Source of the DNA: Phoronis australis
Taxonomy: Eukaryota > Phoronida > Phoronidae
DNA: 64,000 nt
Assembly (NCBI GenBank): GCA_002633005.1
Contig: NMRA01000612.1
Location: 178,812 to 242,811, forward strand
Direction: 5' to 3'
Below the pieces are notes generated by a model that worked only from the letters and a program-made list of their open reading frames with translations, searched no databases and was not told the origin of the DNA. How positions within the stretch are numbered: the first letter of the stretch is position 1; every line of letters begins with the position of its first letter. Below, in pieces: positions 37,501-46,900 of this stretch. Both the position numbers and the translations under genes were made by a program.

Positions 37501-40370
37501 GTGACACGTTACGGCTACTTCAGTGCGCTGTTCATGTAAATCAAATAACTCCTATATTTTCGGCGTTCGCTCAGGTATTTATCGACCATTTTGGTGTTTT
37601 CTCAGGGCTGGACAAATAGCACATAACTGCTGATCCACCCGTTTTCCAACGCTGCCGTAAAATACGCGTTGCTCACCTTTCTCTTCTTAAAGGTGCATTA
37701 GTGTTCCTTAAGGGTGATGGCGTTATTACTGGCGTTATTGCTACTACATTTGTAAGGTAATGGTTTGCAGGTTCAGTACTTACCTTGAGGCTGGTGCACG
37801 TTGCTGATACACTGTCTCGTGTTGTCCGTGCTGCCTGTGGTGCACTTCCATACACCGAAATTATGGTTCATGCTTTTGTGCAATCAGCACCTGTCTCTAG
37901 CACAAAATTGTCATAATTCAAAACCGCCACTGTGAATGATTATGACGTACAAAAATTTCATTCAGTACATGTTGCAAGGTTCGTCTGACATGCCGTCTAC
38001 TGTGAGCCTTGAACTCAAGAGCTACTGGAATTTATAAGATTCCATGCATGAAGCTAATAGTTTACAGTTTTGCAATGTTCGCATCGTTGCTCCATTGTCT
38101 TTGCTACAATCAATGCTACAGCTGATTCACGAGAGTCACTTTGGTAGGGGCAAGTACCAGTTTCTTTTTTCTTGTGAGGTCATGGATTGGTCCGACATGG
38201 CTCGGGATATAGAAGACGTGGTAACATGACGTTTCACTTTTCAACACGATCAACAGGAAGAAACGCGGCGTCCCCACTCGTTGCCGAGACGACCTTGGCA
38301 GAAAGTCTGCGTAGACATTAGTACCTTATGAGCAGCGTGATTACGTAGTTGTGGTTGATTCTTATTCGAAGTTTCCCGCGGTTTCACTTTTGTCCCGCAA
38401 AACTGCTCGTTCCGTCATTAACCAGTTGAAATCTATTTGCCTGCCTCGGAACCTTCGAGGAACTGTTCTCTGATAATGTGCCATTTGGTAGTGCTGGGTT
38501 GCAACGTTTTGTTCGTGACTGGAACATTAGTATCACCCTCTCCAGTCATACATTTCCTCAAAGCGCTGGACAAAGTGAGCATACCATACAAACGGTCAAG
38601 GTGCTTTTCCGGAAAGCCTTCTGTATTGCCTATAGCTGGTTTGAGCTATTCCCCTGTAAAGATTCTCATGGGTCGCATCCTTAGCAAGGAACATCCGATT
38701 GCGTCGCGCTTGCTGAACCTTAAATGAAATCCCTTGATGTTAGCGACTTGGTACATCCTTCTGTCCGTGTTGTTGCTCTTACACCATTTGCTCGTTCCGT
38801 TACATGGTGTCATTTAATGGTGTTGAGTATCGCCGCAACAGACGCCATTTGTTGCTATGTGACTGATTTAGTGTTACAAACGGTGAGAGTGTTTTTGATG
38901 ACGATGATGTACAGATGACGGATCAAAACGCTGGCACAAGTCCCAGAAGACAGACGAGCACCCCTGGACATTTCAAACGACTTTATTCTGTGTTAGACTT
39001 TTTTAGGTATTAGTGTTGTTTCAGATTGGGACATTCGTTCGAAATTTAAGTGATGTTACTGTTAGACACATCTATGCAAGCGTGGTGTATGTTAGGCCTG
39101 AGTTGGAGTTTTACTATCTCACCGCTTTAGTTACGGATACTCGTTACGTATTTTGTCTCAGTTCTGCAACGGACTCCGATAAATTCTTTTGTGGTTACAG
39201 AATGCGCAACACTGGAATGGGATTGCTGCGCCCTCCTGTGGCAGTAGGACGCTACAAAATGCTCAAGCACACTAAACGGAAAGCAAGTGATTGGAGTAAG
39301 AGGTAGGAAACTGAGAACCTGGCTAATAGAAACTTACATGTTGCTAATATAATTTCGTGGACACATTGTATAGAATTCTAATTATTTCCATCCTTACTAA
39401 AGTGAAACCGCGGGAAACTTCGAATAAGAATCAACCACAACTACGTGATCACGCTGCTCATAAGGTACTAATGTCTACGCAGACTTTCTGCCAAAAACAT
39501 TTCTTTACATGAATTTCCTATGCACCAAATATGTTTGGAACAATTTCAGTAAATCTTTATCGGCCTTTTTTCAGGCTTTTCTATTTTCGACACTTCAACC
39601 TGTTTTGAACTCCGATTTTTCTTTAGTTCGTGAGTCGATTCGCATTATAATTTTCACAGTCACTTATTCTATGGTCATAGGCCAAAGGAGCTGTGTCTCG
39701 GATTTTTCAGTGCGTTTCCTTCAAACATCGGCGACATTATCTGTTAAACTGAAAACTCGACAAGGTTTAAACAAGGATTTTGATGGCTTATATCTCTGCT
39801 GGTTGGAAAGTAAATCAAAGATCTGTTCTTGCTCACTGGCTGTAAGAATATATACTTAAAACGCGAAGTTTCCCACTATTTTTCAGAAATTCATGTTCAA
39901 AGCAAAAATGCCAGTTTTCGCAAGAGTTGTTGTGACGCGATTACAAACAATTTTTGTACGTTTTAAGGCAAGAATTTTCAGTCATCGAGGATTTAGAAAA
40001 TGCCTACTTTTTGAAATTGAAAATTGACAGCAAAAAGTTAATGAACTTCACGAAGGTTGACAAATACGTGAAATAAACAGGAAATCGGCTGGAGAGAGAC
40101 CACTTTCATCATCAGGTCACTATTTCTTATGTCATATATTTTAGCGTCTTCTATGCCGACATGCTGCTTTTAATGAGACGTGTCTTCAATTAATAGGATC
40201 ATACACATTTCTTTCATTGCAGAAAGAAATTACTCTACACGGAAATAAAGAACAAGCTTTATGTAAACGACGGATTAAACAGTTTGAAATCTCAGGTTAT
40301 GTTCGTTCATCCCCACCCTCTCTACACGCACATTATGGTGGACGTAGGACAGAAACCAACTGGGTTTTAA
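25099..40370 (+). CDS. Beta-1,4-galactosyltransferase (GT7 family), complete six-exon gene
   Basis: The product is a Golgi type II membrane enzyme of the B4GALT family, which transfers galactose from UDP-Gal to GlcNAc-ended acceptors. Exons 25099-25582, 34368-34609, 35092-35279, 36411-36533, 39201-39302 and 40223-40370 join in phase to 428 residues. A basic N-terminal tail is followed by a membrane anchor at about residues 41-58 (LLMTLGFIALVIVSLTQM) and a stem. The catalytic domain has FCPPVPPDL, HRVAIIIPYRDRQDHL with HPILQRQQLDYRIFV, the metal-binding DVD at 274-276 and WGWGAEDDD at 334-342. It ends with DGLNSL and PLYTHIMVDVG. The order and the VGRYKMLKH segment favour the B4GALT1-4 branch over B4GALT5/6 or B4GALT7. 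The ATG at 25099 is the first in frame after a stop. The very large intron 1 (8.8 kb) and intron 4 (2.7 kb) hold repeats. Confidence 0.93.
25897..26266. repeat. Inverted-repeat element in B4GALT intron 1
   Basis: Arms 25897-25964 and 26203-26266 are reverse complements with few mismatches; shared blocks are GCTGCTGT, GAACTTG and CTTAATCTCAAGA. The middle of about 240 bases is AT-rich and non-coding. This fits a MITE; I could not confirm a target duplication. Confidence 0.75.
26421..26757. repeat. Degenerate DNA-element remnant with G-run/C-run ends
   Basis: It begins GGCGGATTTGGGGGGCAG and ends near TCCTAGGTACGCCACTG, a pattern like the small element at 35468-35594 and common in invertebrate repeats. 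A 14-base C run lies at 26442-26455. Boundaries are tentative. Confidence 0.35.
27573..27728. repeat. MITE family A, copy 1
   Basis: The left end CCCGTTCAGTAACGCTAGGA and the right end TAGGTCCTAGCGTCTACTGA are inverted repeats. The interior keeps the family features GCAAGACTTTGCGAGATT and GATATTGCCGTGTATTTT. Copies 2-4 are at 33490, 56568 and 61361. No coding capacity. Confidence 0.9.
28096..28398 (+). pseudogene. Decayed THAP zinc-finger fragment
   Basis: One frame reads RCIVPACSNYAAARK, then TSFFRLPREPKC, stop, GKWLAIVKNEKYAVNS, stop. The C-x4-C pair, the FFRLP motif and a following KWL match the THAP DNA-binding fold, which is common in P-, Kolobok- and ISL2EU-type transposases as well as host genes. 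In-frame stops mark it as dead. It is in B4GALT intron 1. Confidence 0.5.
28400..30250. other. B4GALT intron 1, nothing recognised
   Basis: AT-rich intron sequence without recognisable coding, RNA or repeat features. Confidence 0.5.
30262..31018. repeat. ~160-base satellite, about five units, each with an inverted octamer palindrome
   Basis: Units begin near 30283, 30446, 30602, 30763 and 30921 with the motif AAGGCCGCCATTATGCAAAA and continue with TTTTGCTTATAATTT, TACCAAGCA and CATGGTCAA. The junction before four of the five units has ATTTGCAT and ATGCAAAT arms around a 5-base centre: 30423-30443, 30579-30599 (one change), 30741-30761, 30900-30920. Spacing is 156, 162 and 159 bases. ATTTGCAT is the classic POU/Oct octamer. 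Confidence 0.92.
31020..33240. other. B4GALT intron 1, nothing recognised
   Basis: Several open frames of about 60-117 codons occur (for example 31708-32061 plus, 32443-32736 minus) but none resembles a known protein and none has supporting splice context. Confidence 0.45.
33255..33780 (+). pseudogene. Duplicated RNase H-like retroelement fragment, disrupted by a MITE
   Basis: Reading frames resemble the end of a retroelement RNase H: DHAGIDCNANANPLAKIGAS then EPSIPVSY, and again IDGNENADRLAKIG with VPEPAI. The G-N-E-x-A-D-x-L-A-K signature is typical. Two tandem partial copies are present (about 33270-33400 and 33400-33490), the second interrupted by MITE copy 2 and resuming at 33646. No intact enzyme is present. 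Confidence 0.65.
33490..33645. repeat. MITE family A, copy 2 (nested insertion)
   Basis: It has the same TIRs and interior as the other copies. The flanking sequence GAACCTGCTATCC and GGTATCCTAC continues uninterrupted in the neighbouring paralogous copy at about 33352-33376, which defines the insertion limits. Confidence 0.9.
34368..34609 (+). CDS. B4GALT exon 2 (nucleotide-binding strand)
   Basis: The acceptor is tttatattgcag and the donor GTAAGA. It encodes QGNIFVDSKHSHNF, LNPNVKLGGMFQPRGC, HRVAIIIPYRDRQDHL and HPILQRQQLDYRIFVSEQ. The IIIPYRDR motif is the start of the UDP-galactose-binding fold. Confidence 0.95.
35092..35279 (+). CDS. B4GALT exon 3 (DVD metal site)
   Basis: It encodes SSFNKGILMNTAFKEAL, CFIFHDVDLVPENDNN and PRHMSVAIDKHNYK. 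The DVD at residues 274-276 is the divalent-metal motif of GT7 enzymes. The donor is GTAAGA, splitting a lysine codon. Confidence 0.95.
35468..35594. repeat. Small GGCGGAT-ended TIR element
   Basis: It starts GGTGGCGGATTTAGGGGGGG and ends AATCCTGGATCCGCCCCTG, imperfect inverted ends typical of short DNA transposon remnants. An inner GGGGGGCATATGCCCCCC hairpin is next to the left end. Confidence 0.6.
36411..36533 (+). CDS. B4GALT exon 4 (WGWGAEDDD)
   Basis: The acceptor is tatcttctag and the donor GTCAGT. It encodes ELVGGVLNIPREAFFAVNGY and WGWGAEDDDMFYR. WGWG.EDDD contributes acceptor binding and the catalytic acid in B4GALT enzymes. Confidence 0.96.
36691..36766. repeat. Short hairpin element, family B copy 2
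   Basis: CTCGCTGGTTCCCTGCGTG and TACGCAGGGAACCAGCGAGA are near-perfect inverted ends around about 35 bases. It belongs to the family seen at 18905-18981. Confidence 0.8.
37270..39000 (+). pseudogene. Decayed Ty3/gypsy-type pol remnant (RNase H end and integrase)
   Basis: Frame-shifted segments in B4GALT intron 4 recall a gypsy-class polyprotein in the right order. LVHVADTLSRVVRAACG near 37790 is the end of an RNase H/connection region. LQLIHESHFGRGK near 38115 followed by MARDIEDVV is the integrase zinc-binding region. DYVVVVDSYSKFP near 38339 and ELFSDNVPF with SAGQSEHT near 38460-38580 belong to the integrase catalytic core. Stops and frameshifts break all parts, and protease and most of the reverse transcriptase are absent or unrecognisable. 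No LTRs were identified. Confidence 0.75.
38295..38390 (+). repeat. Left arm of a 96-base inverted repeat (integrase segment)
   Basis: This piece of the integrase remnant, beginning TTGGCAGAAAGTCTGCG, is repeated as its reverse complement at 39399-39494 with a single visible mismatch. That identity is far higher than the decay of the surrounding pol sequence would suggest. Confidence 0.95.
39201..39302 (+). CDS. B4GALT exon 5 (VGRYKMLKH)
   Basis: The acceptor is ttgtggttacag and the donor GTAGGA. It encodes MRNTGMGLLRPP and VAVGRYKMLKHTKRK, the R-P-x-x-x-V-G-R/K-Y segment of GT7 enzymes. It keeps phase between exons 4 and 6. The exon lies between the gypsy remnant and its inverted fragment. 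Confidence 0.93.
39399..39494 (-). repeat. Right arm of the 96-base inverted repeat
   Basis: Reverse-complement copy of 38295-38390, one mismatch. It begins about 100 bases after B4GALT exon 5. No other part of the retroelement is recognisable here. Confidence 0.95.
40223..40370 (+). CDS. B4GALT exon 6 (C-terminus)
   Basis: The acceptor is tttcattgcag. It encodes KKLLYTEIKNKLYVNDGLNS, then a PLYTHIMVDVG ending and TAA at 40368-40370. DGLNSL and the PLYT.I.VD.G end are conserved in B4GALT1-4. Confidence 0.94.
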
Positions 40371-42217
40371 TTGGTCACTAATGCGTGAACAGAGACTTCA
40401 GTCAGCTTCCTCAATGATGAACACTGAACCCGTCGGCCTAATATACACGTACATGTAGTTTCACGTTTCTTGGACAAATGAAATGTCACTATGAATGAAT
40501 ACTTTTTAGTTTTAGTCTCATCCAAGGCACACCATTAGGGCAAGGATCTGGTGCCATTCACAAAAGGTGTGTTAGCCGCATGATAGTAAGTACAGTTATC
40601 AAAAGCGAATAGCCTATAGCTATAATCTGCAGTGTTGGCTCGAGGTCTTCCAAGATTCGCGCTGAGAGCACCTCGTGCCCCATTGCTTTCCCTTGGTCCA
40701 TATGACCTGATAATCTTCAGGATGGGTCCATATTTGTATAATACCATCTCAAGCATGCCAAGACCAGTCGCTGACGATCTTAGGCAGTATTCCGAATGCT
40801 TTTTTGACATTTTTAGTGCATAGTTATCATTAACTGTTTTAATTAATTCCCATAAATATAAATCATCATCAAGCCACAACATATATAGATACGCATTTAC
40901 ACAAGAACAAATAGAAATTTAAAATTCAATATAAACAACAACAAAAAATTTACACATTTTAGGTTTCTTGTGAATCAAGAGCTGGCTTCTTTCTTATGCT
41001 TGAATTATTTGCATAGATTTCTAATAGTATTCTAACTTTATACATCATATAAGTCTGGCAGTGCCCTCTTCAGTCGTATCTGCAACAAACTGGAGATGTC
41101 TTTGTCCTGTATCATGGTAAAGCGGACAAAGTATCATGAACAATAACGCAGACGACGACGACGGCGATTATTAAGAAGATGACGCATTTGACAACATAAC
41201 TTAAACAATAACCATCTACAGTCCAGAACCTGGCCTCAGCCCCGTATGCACGGTATGTGTCACAGATTTTGGAAGCTTTTAACATCATACACGAGTTTTA
41301 AATAGTTTTTCAAAATCTTTGCGGATACCATGAATACGGGTCTGCTGCCACGTCCAGGACTTCTGACAATAGGGCCTATAGTGGGCAGTTGGATGTTTTG
41401 TGATTATGTGTCTGACGCTGTGATGATAAGATTGGATCCCGGAAATGGAAGAAGAAATGCGCAGTGATGTGACTTTGTCAGTAATTTCACAGGTCTTGGA
41501 TTTTTTCCCATTCAGGTAACCACGGATGCATTTTGGTTGTTGAAGCTCGTACAAAATCATGTGTTTGAATTAAGTGGTCGAAAATAGCCCACCATATGTC
41601 TTCCCCCTAGTTCGCCTGTGGCCGCTCCAAGAGGTGTTGGGAACGATTGACCAGGTCCATAGGCGGGTAATAAATTTCGAAGCACTTACTAGTGCTTCAA
41701 AGCGCTATGTAAAAATGACCTAATTAATAATATTGTTGTATTGATTTTGGCGTTTGAATTTTATTCGACTGGCTACAAAACGTTTAAATGACGTCATATT
41801 GAAAATGAAAATAATAATGCGGATGAGATGATCGCTATGCATTGTTATAAATATGGTAATCATTGTAGTATTAGTTTAACAATGATAAGTCGAGAGGGGA
41901 GAAATGTTTCTGTCATTGCATGTGTTACTTATTTAAAAACTTGTGTTTCACTGTATCTTCTGGAATGAGTTATGTTTACAACTGACGACGGCCATGTATG
42001 TTTCTTAATAATGGTTTTAGGGTTGTGAAAACGAGACTAAGTTGCCATAATTGTTCTGCATAGATCTTGGAAGACTAGAATTTCTAGATGATCTGCTGTT
42101 TTGGTTGTTATGAGAAATAAAATTGTTTTAAAAGTTGTCTACTTAATTTTGTAATTGATCTTCGCGATGAATTGTAAACAAGATAATTGACATTATCGGT
42201 GAGAAAAATGGTTTACT
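40371..42217. other. B4GALT 3' region and spacer, no gene recognised
   Basis: The B4GALT 3' UTR must lie here. AATAAA occurs at 41669-41674 and 42116-42121 but neither is close to the stop, so the poly(A) site is unresolved. An open frame at 40535-40882 (minus) matches nothing I know. Confidence 0.45.
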
Positions 42218-42472
42218 GAGATATCAGACCCAATCGAGCTCACTACCTCATACTGAGATATCAGACCCAGTCGAGTTCACAACCTCAACTGCCGCAGTCC
42301 AACACTCTGAGATATCAGACCCCGAGTCGAGTTCACAACCTCAACTGCCGCAGTCCAACACTCTGAGATATCAGACCCAATCGAGTTCACAACCTCAACT
42401 GTCGCAGTCCAGCACTCTTGAGATATCAGACCTAATCGAGCTCACAACTTGAAATGTCGCAGTCCAGCACTG
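42218..42472. repeat. ~55-base tandem repeat, five units
   Basis: Each unit starts GAGATATCAGACC followed by a TCGAG core and, in the full units, CACAACCTCAACTG and CGCAGTCC. Starts are at 42218, 42255, 42309, 42365 and 42420; the first unit is short. It sits between the convergent B4GALT and channel genes. Confidence 0.92.
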
Positions 42473-43584
42473 GTAAAACCCACTGGCACGCCGTAAATGA
42501 CAAAGTATTTTATCAGTAAAGCCACGTGCCTTGATTTCAGCGAATAGCCGGCAGACAACGGCGAACATTGGTGATTTATAATAAAATCACAACGGATTTT
42601 CTTGTTTTGTAGCTACGGTCAAAGTTAATAACTTCAAGACCTCTAACTCATCCAACAAAAATCTCCCAAAACGATTAGGCCCAATGTGCCCTAACACGTA
42701 ATTAAAGGCATGACTAAAATGCACTACGTTGCACGAAATCGCACACATTGTATCTTACGCAACACTCCCAACTGCTGTTAGGAGCATTTTCGTAAAAAGT
42801 TCATAAATGCTTTTAATTTCACAACAATATCCAAGATCAGTGGCTGTCGCAGGACTTTTCCTGAATAGGGTGACTTGCAGGCAACAAAGACGTGACAATT
42901 CTGTTGGTTCTAGTGACTGATCAGACCAAACAGCCGTATTTTTTCGCAGTCTCTACTCTGTAAACTTCGAAGAATCATACTATTTAAGAACTGGTAAGAA
43001 TGCAGAGCTGTTTTGGACATAGTGGTTAATTCGTAAAATGTTGAAAACGTTGCCAGCTTTTACAGGTTTACAAGTCCTAGCCATAAATGGCAAGCGTTTA
43101 GTGGAAGAATGAATTTTTTAGGCACAAACACACTTTCTGTCTAGAAATACACGGAAACTTCTCAACGTTAGTTATCAAAACGTTAAATACATTTCGCGCC
43201 AAATGCTTATTCTGGTGAGGTTGCTTTTCCTAAATAATTCGACTTCTCGGTTCTTTTCCAATGAACCCGCCTTCTGATTCAGACGTCCTGTCTCTTGTTA
43301 CAGTATGAACGTAATATTAGGATGACAGCTTAGCATACAACATTAACGTTATACGGACTTTCTTGTGACCCCTGTTCAGAGTGTCGGATTAAAGTTTCTC
43401 GTGTCCCCTAAGCTCTAAGAATTCTCCAGGCCCTATGGAGACCTTAAACATTTTAAATGCCTTCGGTCGTCACAATTTGTCCCTCACAATTTTCACCCAC
43501 TGACCCCCATTTCCAAAATGTTCATCCCTTAGTTGACACAAATTTTGAAGGTCACCTGTGCCTACAAGGCGGGGTCCCTAAGTA

Positions 43585-43590
43585 TTTATT
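43585..43590 (-). terminator. Channel gene poly(A) signal
   Basis: AATAAA on the minus strand about 96 bases after the channel stop codon. Confidence 0.65.
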
Positions 43591-43685
43591 TAGCTAAGTT
43601 AGTAGATAATCTGGCACTTCTGGTTGCGTAAGGAAATTGTTGGGATTTCGAAACAAGATTGAATGTAATTGCGCACCAGCGGTCA

Positions 43686-43910
43686 TCAAAATGCAAAGTA
43701 CATTAACCCATAAACGATAACAAATGTGCAAAACAGGATTGGGAAGACGAATCTTGAAACATAGTCAATCTGTTCCGCCGACAGCGTGGGCCGCTTAACA
43801 ACCACCTTCTCACTATCAGTCTGACCATGATGGAGCCTTTCTGACGACTGTTTAAAAGCCTGACTTCTTTCGCGCACTCCTCCGTGTGTAGTGTCTTCGA
43901 GGTCATAACT
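43686..43910 (-). CDS. Channel exon 9 (cytoplasmic loop end and TM4)
   Basis: It encodes SYDLEDTTHGGVRERSQ, a polar loop, then IDYVSRFVFPILFCTFVIV and a short tail ending FAF at TGA 43688-43686. The I-D-x-x-S-R-x-x-FP pattern before TM4 is diagnostic of the family. Confidence 0.95.
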   Translation of the reverse strand, partial: SYDLEDTTHGGVRERSQAFKQSSERLHHGQTDSEKVVVKRPTLSAEQIDYVSRFVFPILFCTFVIVYGLMYFAF

Positions 43911-46900
43911 CTGAAAGCAATCAAAGTGTCATCGTCATTTTTTACTTAGGTCAGGAAGGCTTTCTTTCGTGTGTGGAAGAAAAAGCTATTTATTCATTAA
44001 AGTTCATACGATGCTGTGTGACCAATGCGAAGCAATGTGTGATGATCGGAGGGCAAAAGTTTGCATTTTTTCTAATTTTAAAGAAATATTAAGTAACTTG
44101 ATCAGTGTCATACGCTGAATTCTATGAGGGCCCCCAAAATATTCACACCCCATCCACTCCCTTTCTCAGACTTTTGGTGTTTCCTTGAAAACACTCAATC
44201 AAAAAGGAGTCGTAGTAATAACCGTTGTACTCAATTCCCTTAGCAGTCTCCTCGTCTGTAACAGTTTAATAACTGTGCCGAGAAACCGGTGAATAAGTAC
44301 GGTCTTTTTGTGATTCTATATCTAACATATTGTACCTGAATTTGTGCGTACGTCGCTGGTCTACCTCTGACGTAACACAGGAATAAGATAACCTCAATAA
44401 TTTTGGAATGAAAGCTTTATAAGGGTTGCTGTTAGAGTAATGCATATTTTTTCATTTCGAAACCGACGCTGTTCATTCAAATATTTTGCACAAAAGATAT
44501 ATTTGAAGCACCACTATGAATACATCCGTCCTGAAGTGTTTTTCGTGGGTGTCTTTACTGTAAAAAGGCAAATTGTTACCATACTAAGCTACGCTCTGAT
44601 TTGTATGCGTATTTTAACATTTACAAGTTGTCTCTTATCGCTACCATTTTCTGTATTTTTTCCGAGACGAATATGAATTTAAAATTACTGCACAATAATT
44701 TCGATTTCTCGATGTCCCTTTTTGGATAACATTTAAGTTGATGAATTGATGAAATACGAATACAAATAAGATCGGAGCTTAGTATGGTAACATACGAGTT
44801 GTTTATGAGGCTGTAGTAATGTTAATAGAGACCTGGGCCCGGTCTCCAATCTTTTTACTCGGAATGGAACTCGAAATTAGGTTTGACATTTTCTACTCTA
44901 CTTTTGGGCGAAATCAAGATAAGTGTCTATTATTCTATGCTCGAGTACACAATAACTTACGTAGATAATTTATTGTCCTTAGTTCAAAATTTGTAAACCC
45001 AATATTAAAGCAATAAGTTCGAGTTTGATCTCGAAATTTCGAGTTTTTACTCGAGTTTGTAGCACGAATATAAGGGTCTTCAAGGGCAAACTTGAACTAG
45101 AAACTCCTATGCATAAACTATAATGTATTCGAGCACAGTATGATAACCAATTATCTTAAGTTCACACAAAAGGAGCAGAGAAATTGCCAAAAATAGTTTC
45201 GAGTTCGTTTCGAGTACAAAGATTAGAGACCGGGCCCAGATGCGAGACGATAGAGGTTGGACCATATAGGAGATCAAAACACTCTTTAAATTCGGTTTGT
45301 CACTCTGATACTCCCGAACCTTATTATGTGCTTACAGAAATCTCGAATGCTGGATTCACATGTCCTTTAGCGCTTTGAGATGTTTTTTCCTTCACTTTCT
45401 TCTTTTCTTGGTGACGCTTGAACTTGTTCATTTTGACTAACGACAACGATGCCAGGATGTACTCTATAAACGACATCATGATGAAGATCATACACGCGGC
45501 TATCCAAACGTCTATAGCCTGAAACGAGATTGAAATTTCAGGTGAATAAGTTACGCACATACATATTGCGGGGTTTCTTGTTTTATTAAAGCCGACATAA
45601 ACCATGTCATGGTTTTAAAAACCCGAACTTCGGACACAAGCATATTTACTCTTCCAGTGCAACGTCGTTGCGTAATTAATAGTTTGAATTGAAATCGGTT
45701 TCTTGCGAATTTTAAAATCGGTTCTCGTCTGAGAAACGAACACGCTGAGACCAACTGTACAGCGGCAAGTGGACTAAATGACAAGTTCGTTTCTTGGACG
45801 GAACGCTGGCTTAGCGCTTTAATATTTTTGTGCGGTAATAGGCTCGTCTTTAAAAGCGCCACACTCATTCCAAAGTATTCACGCATTGTGGTAGGTGCAT
45901 GTCCTGAGCAGCGTTCCGTTGACCAAAGATGCTAGCTTGCACTTGCGGCGAATCAATCGCCTTCCACTCGTGCGATTTTGCGTAGTGGCGCAATCTGGAA
46001 CGCGAGTCTGCTCCTTTACGTACGTGCATATCATGATATTCACTATCTCAAGTAATGGGGCTATTCGGAAAATTTACGTTAACTAGAGGGCGCGCGTGTA
46101 CTAGTGGTGATAGATTAACAGCCTCGATTTCGCGAGCCCTTTAAATACATGGTGAAATGGCTTGTAGCCGTGCCAACTGAACGTGAGATTGCGTGAAAAG
46201 GGTGCTTCTATGAGATGAAGTAATAACGACCTTATACAAAGGTAAGGTTTGTGATTATTTTAACGATTATTCCATGTTCATTCAACTAATGCCTCTTAAC
46301 TGAGGTTCTCGCCGATGTCGACTTCGCGGCAGACGCCAGTCGGGTTAATCTTTGTTTGTTGTGATGTGTGTTGCGATACTTGACGTAGCACTCGGTACCT
46401 TTTCGTACATCAAAGCAGTATTATTGTTTGGAATGATTTCTATCAGGTTTATCAGAGTCAGTTACATCAATGAATGCTGAATGTTTATGCTGCTAACTCG
46501 ATATTGATTAGTGAGTTAAGATTACAATCCAAGCCCAATGCCATGGCAATTAAGGGTACGTGACAAATATGCATTAGACTATTTGTTTACTCCCTATCCC
46601 ATGGAAATCTATTACACGTTGAAATGGAAATCTATCTTGTCTGTTTTCACGTGACCTATGGTTTTTAGGTTTGAGGGCTTGTGCCGTGCACAGGAGATAT
46701 GGATCGCTTCTGCATCGATCGCCTGAATGGACAAAAATTGGTTTTAAGCAGTTGACTGCAGCTAACCAGCAAGATCTTCCCATCCAGTGGAGATCTGTTT
46801 TCAAAGCCTACTTTCTACATCGGAGACAAGGAACAAGCTTTGTTACTCCTATCTCATCCCACAGCATTTCCATACATCAGCAGTGCTGCATGGCACAATG

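Noticed and set aside
39509-39859. 117-codon open frame after the inverted integrase fragment
   Set aside because: No similarity to gypsy or any other protein is visible and it has no exon context.
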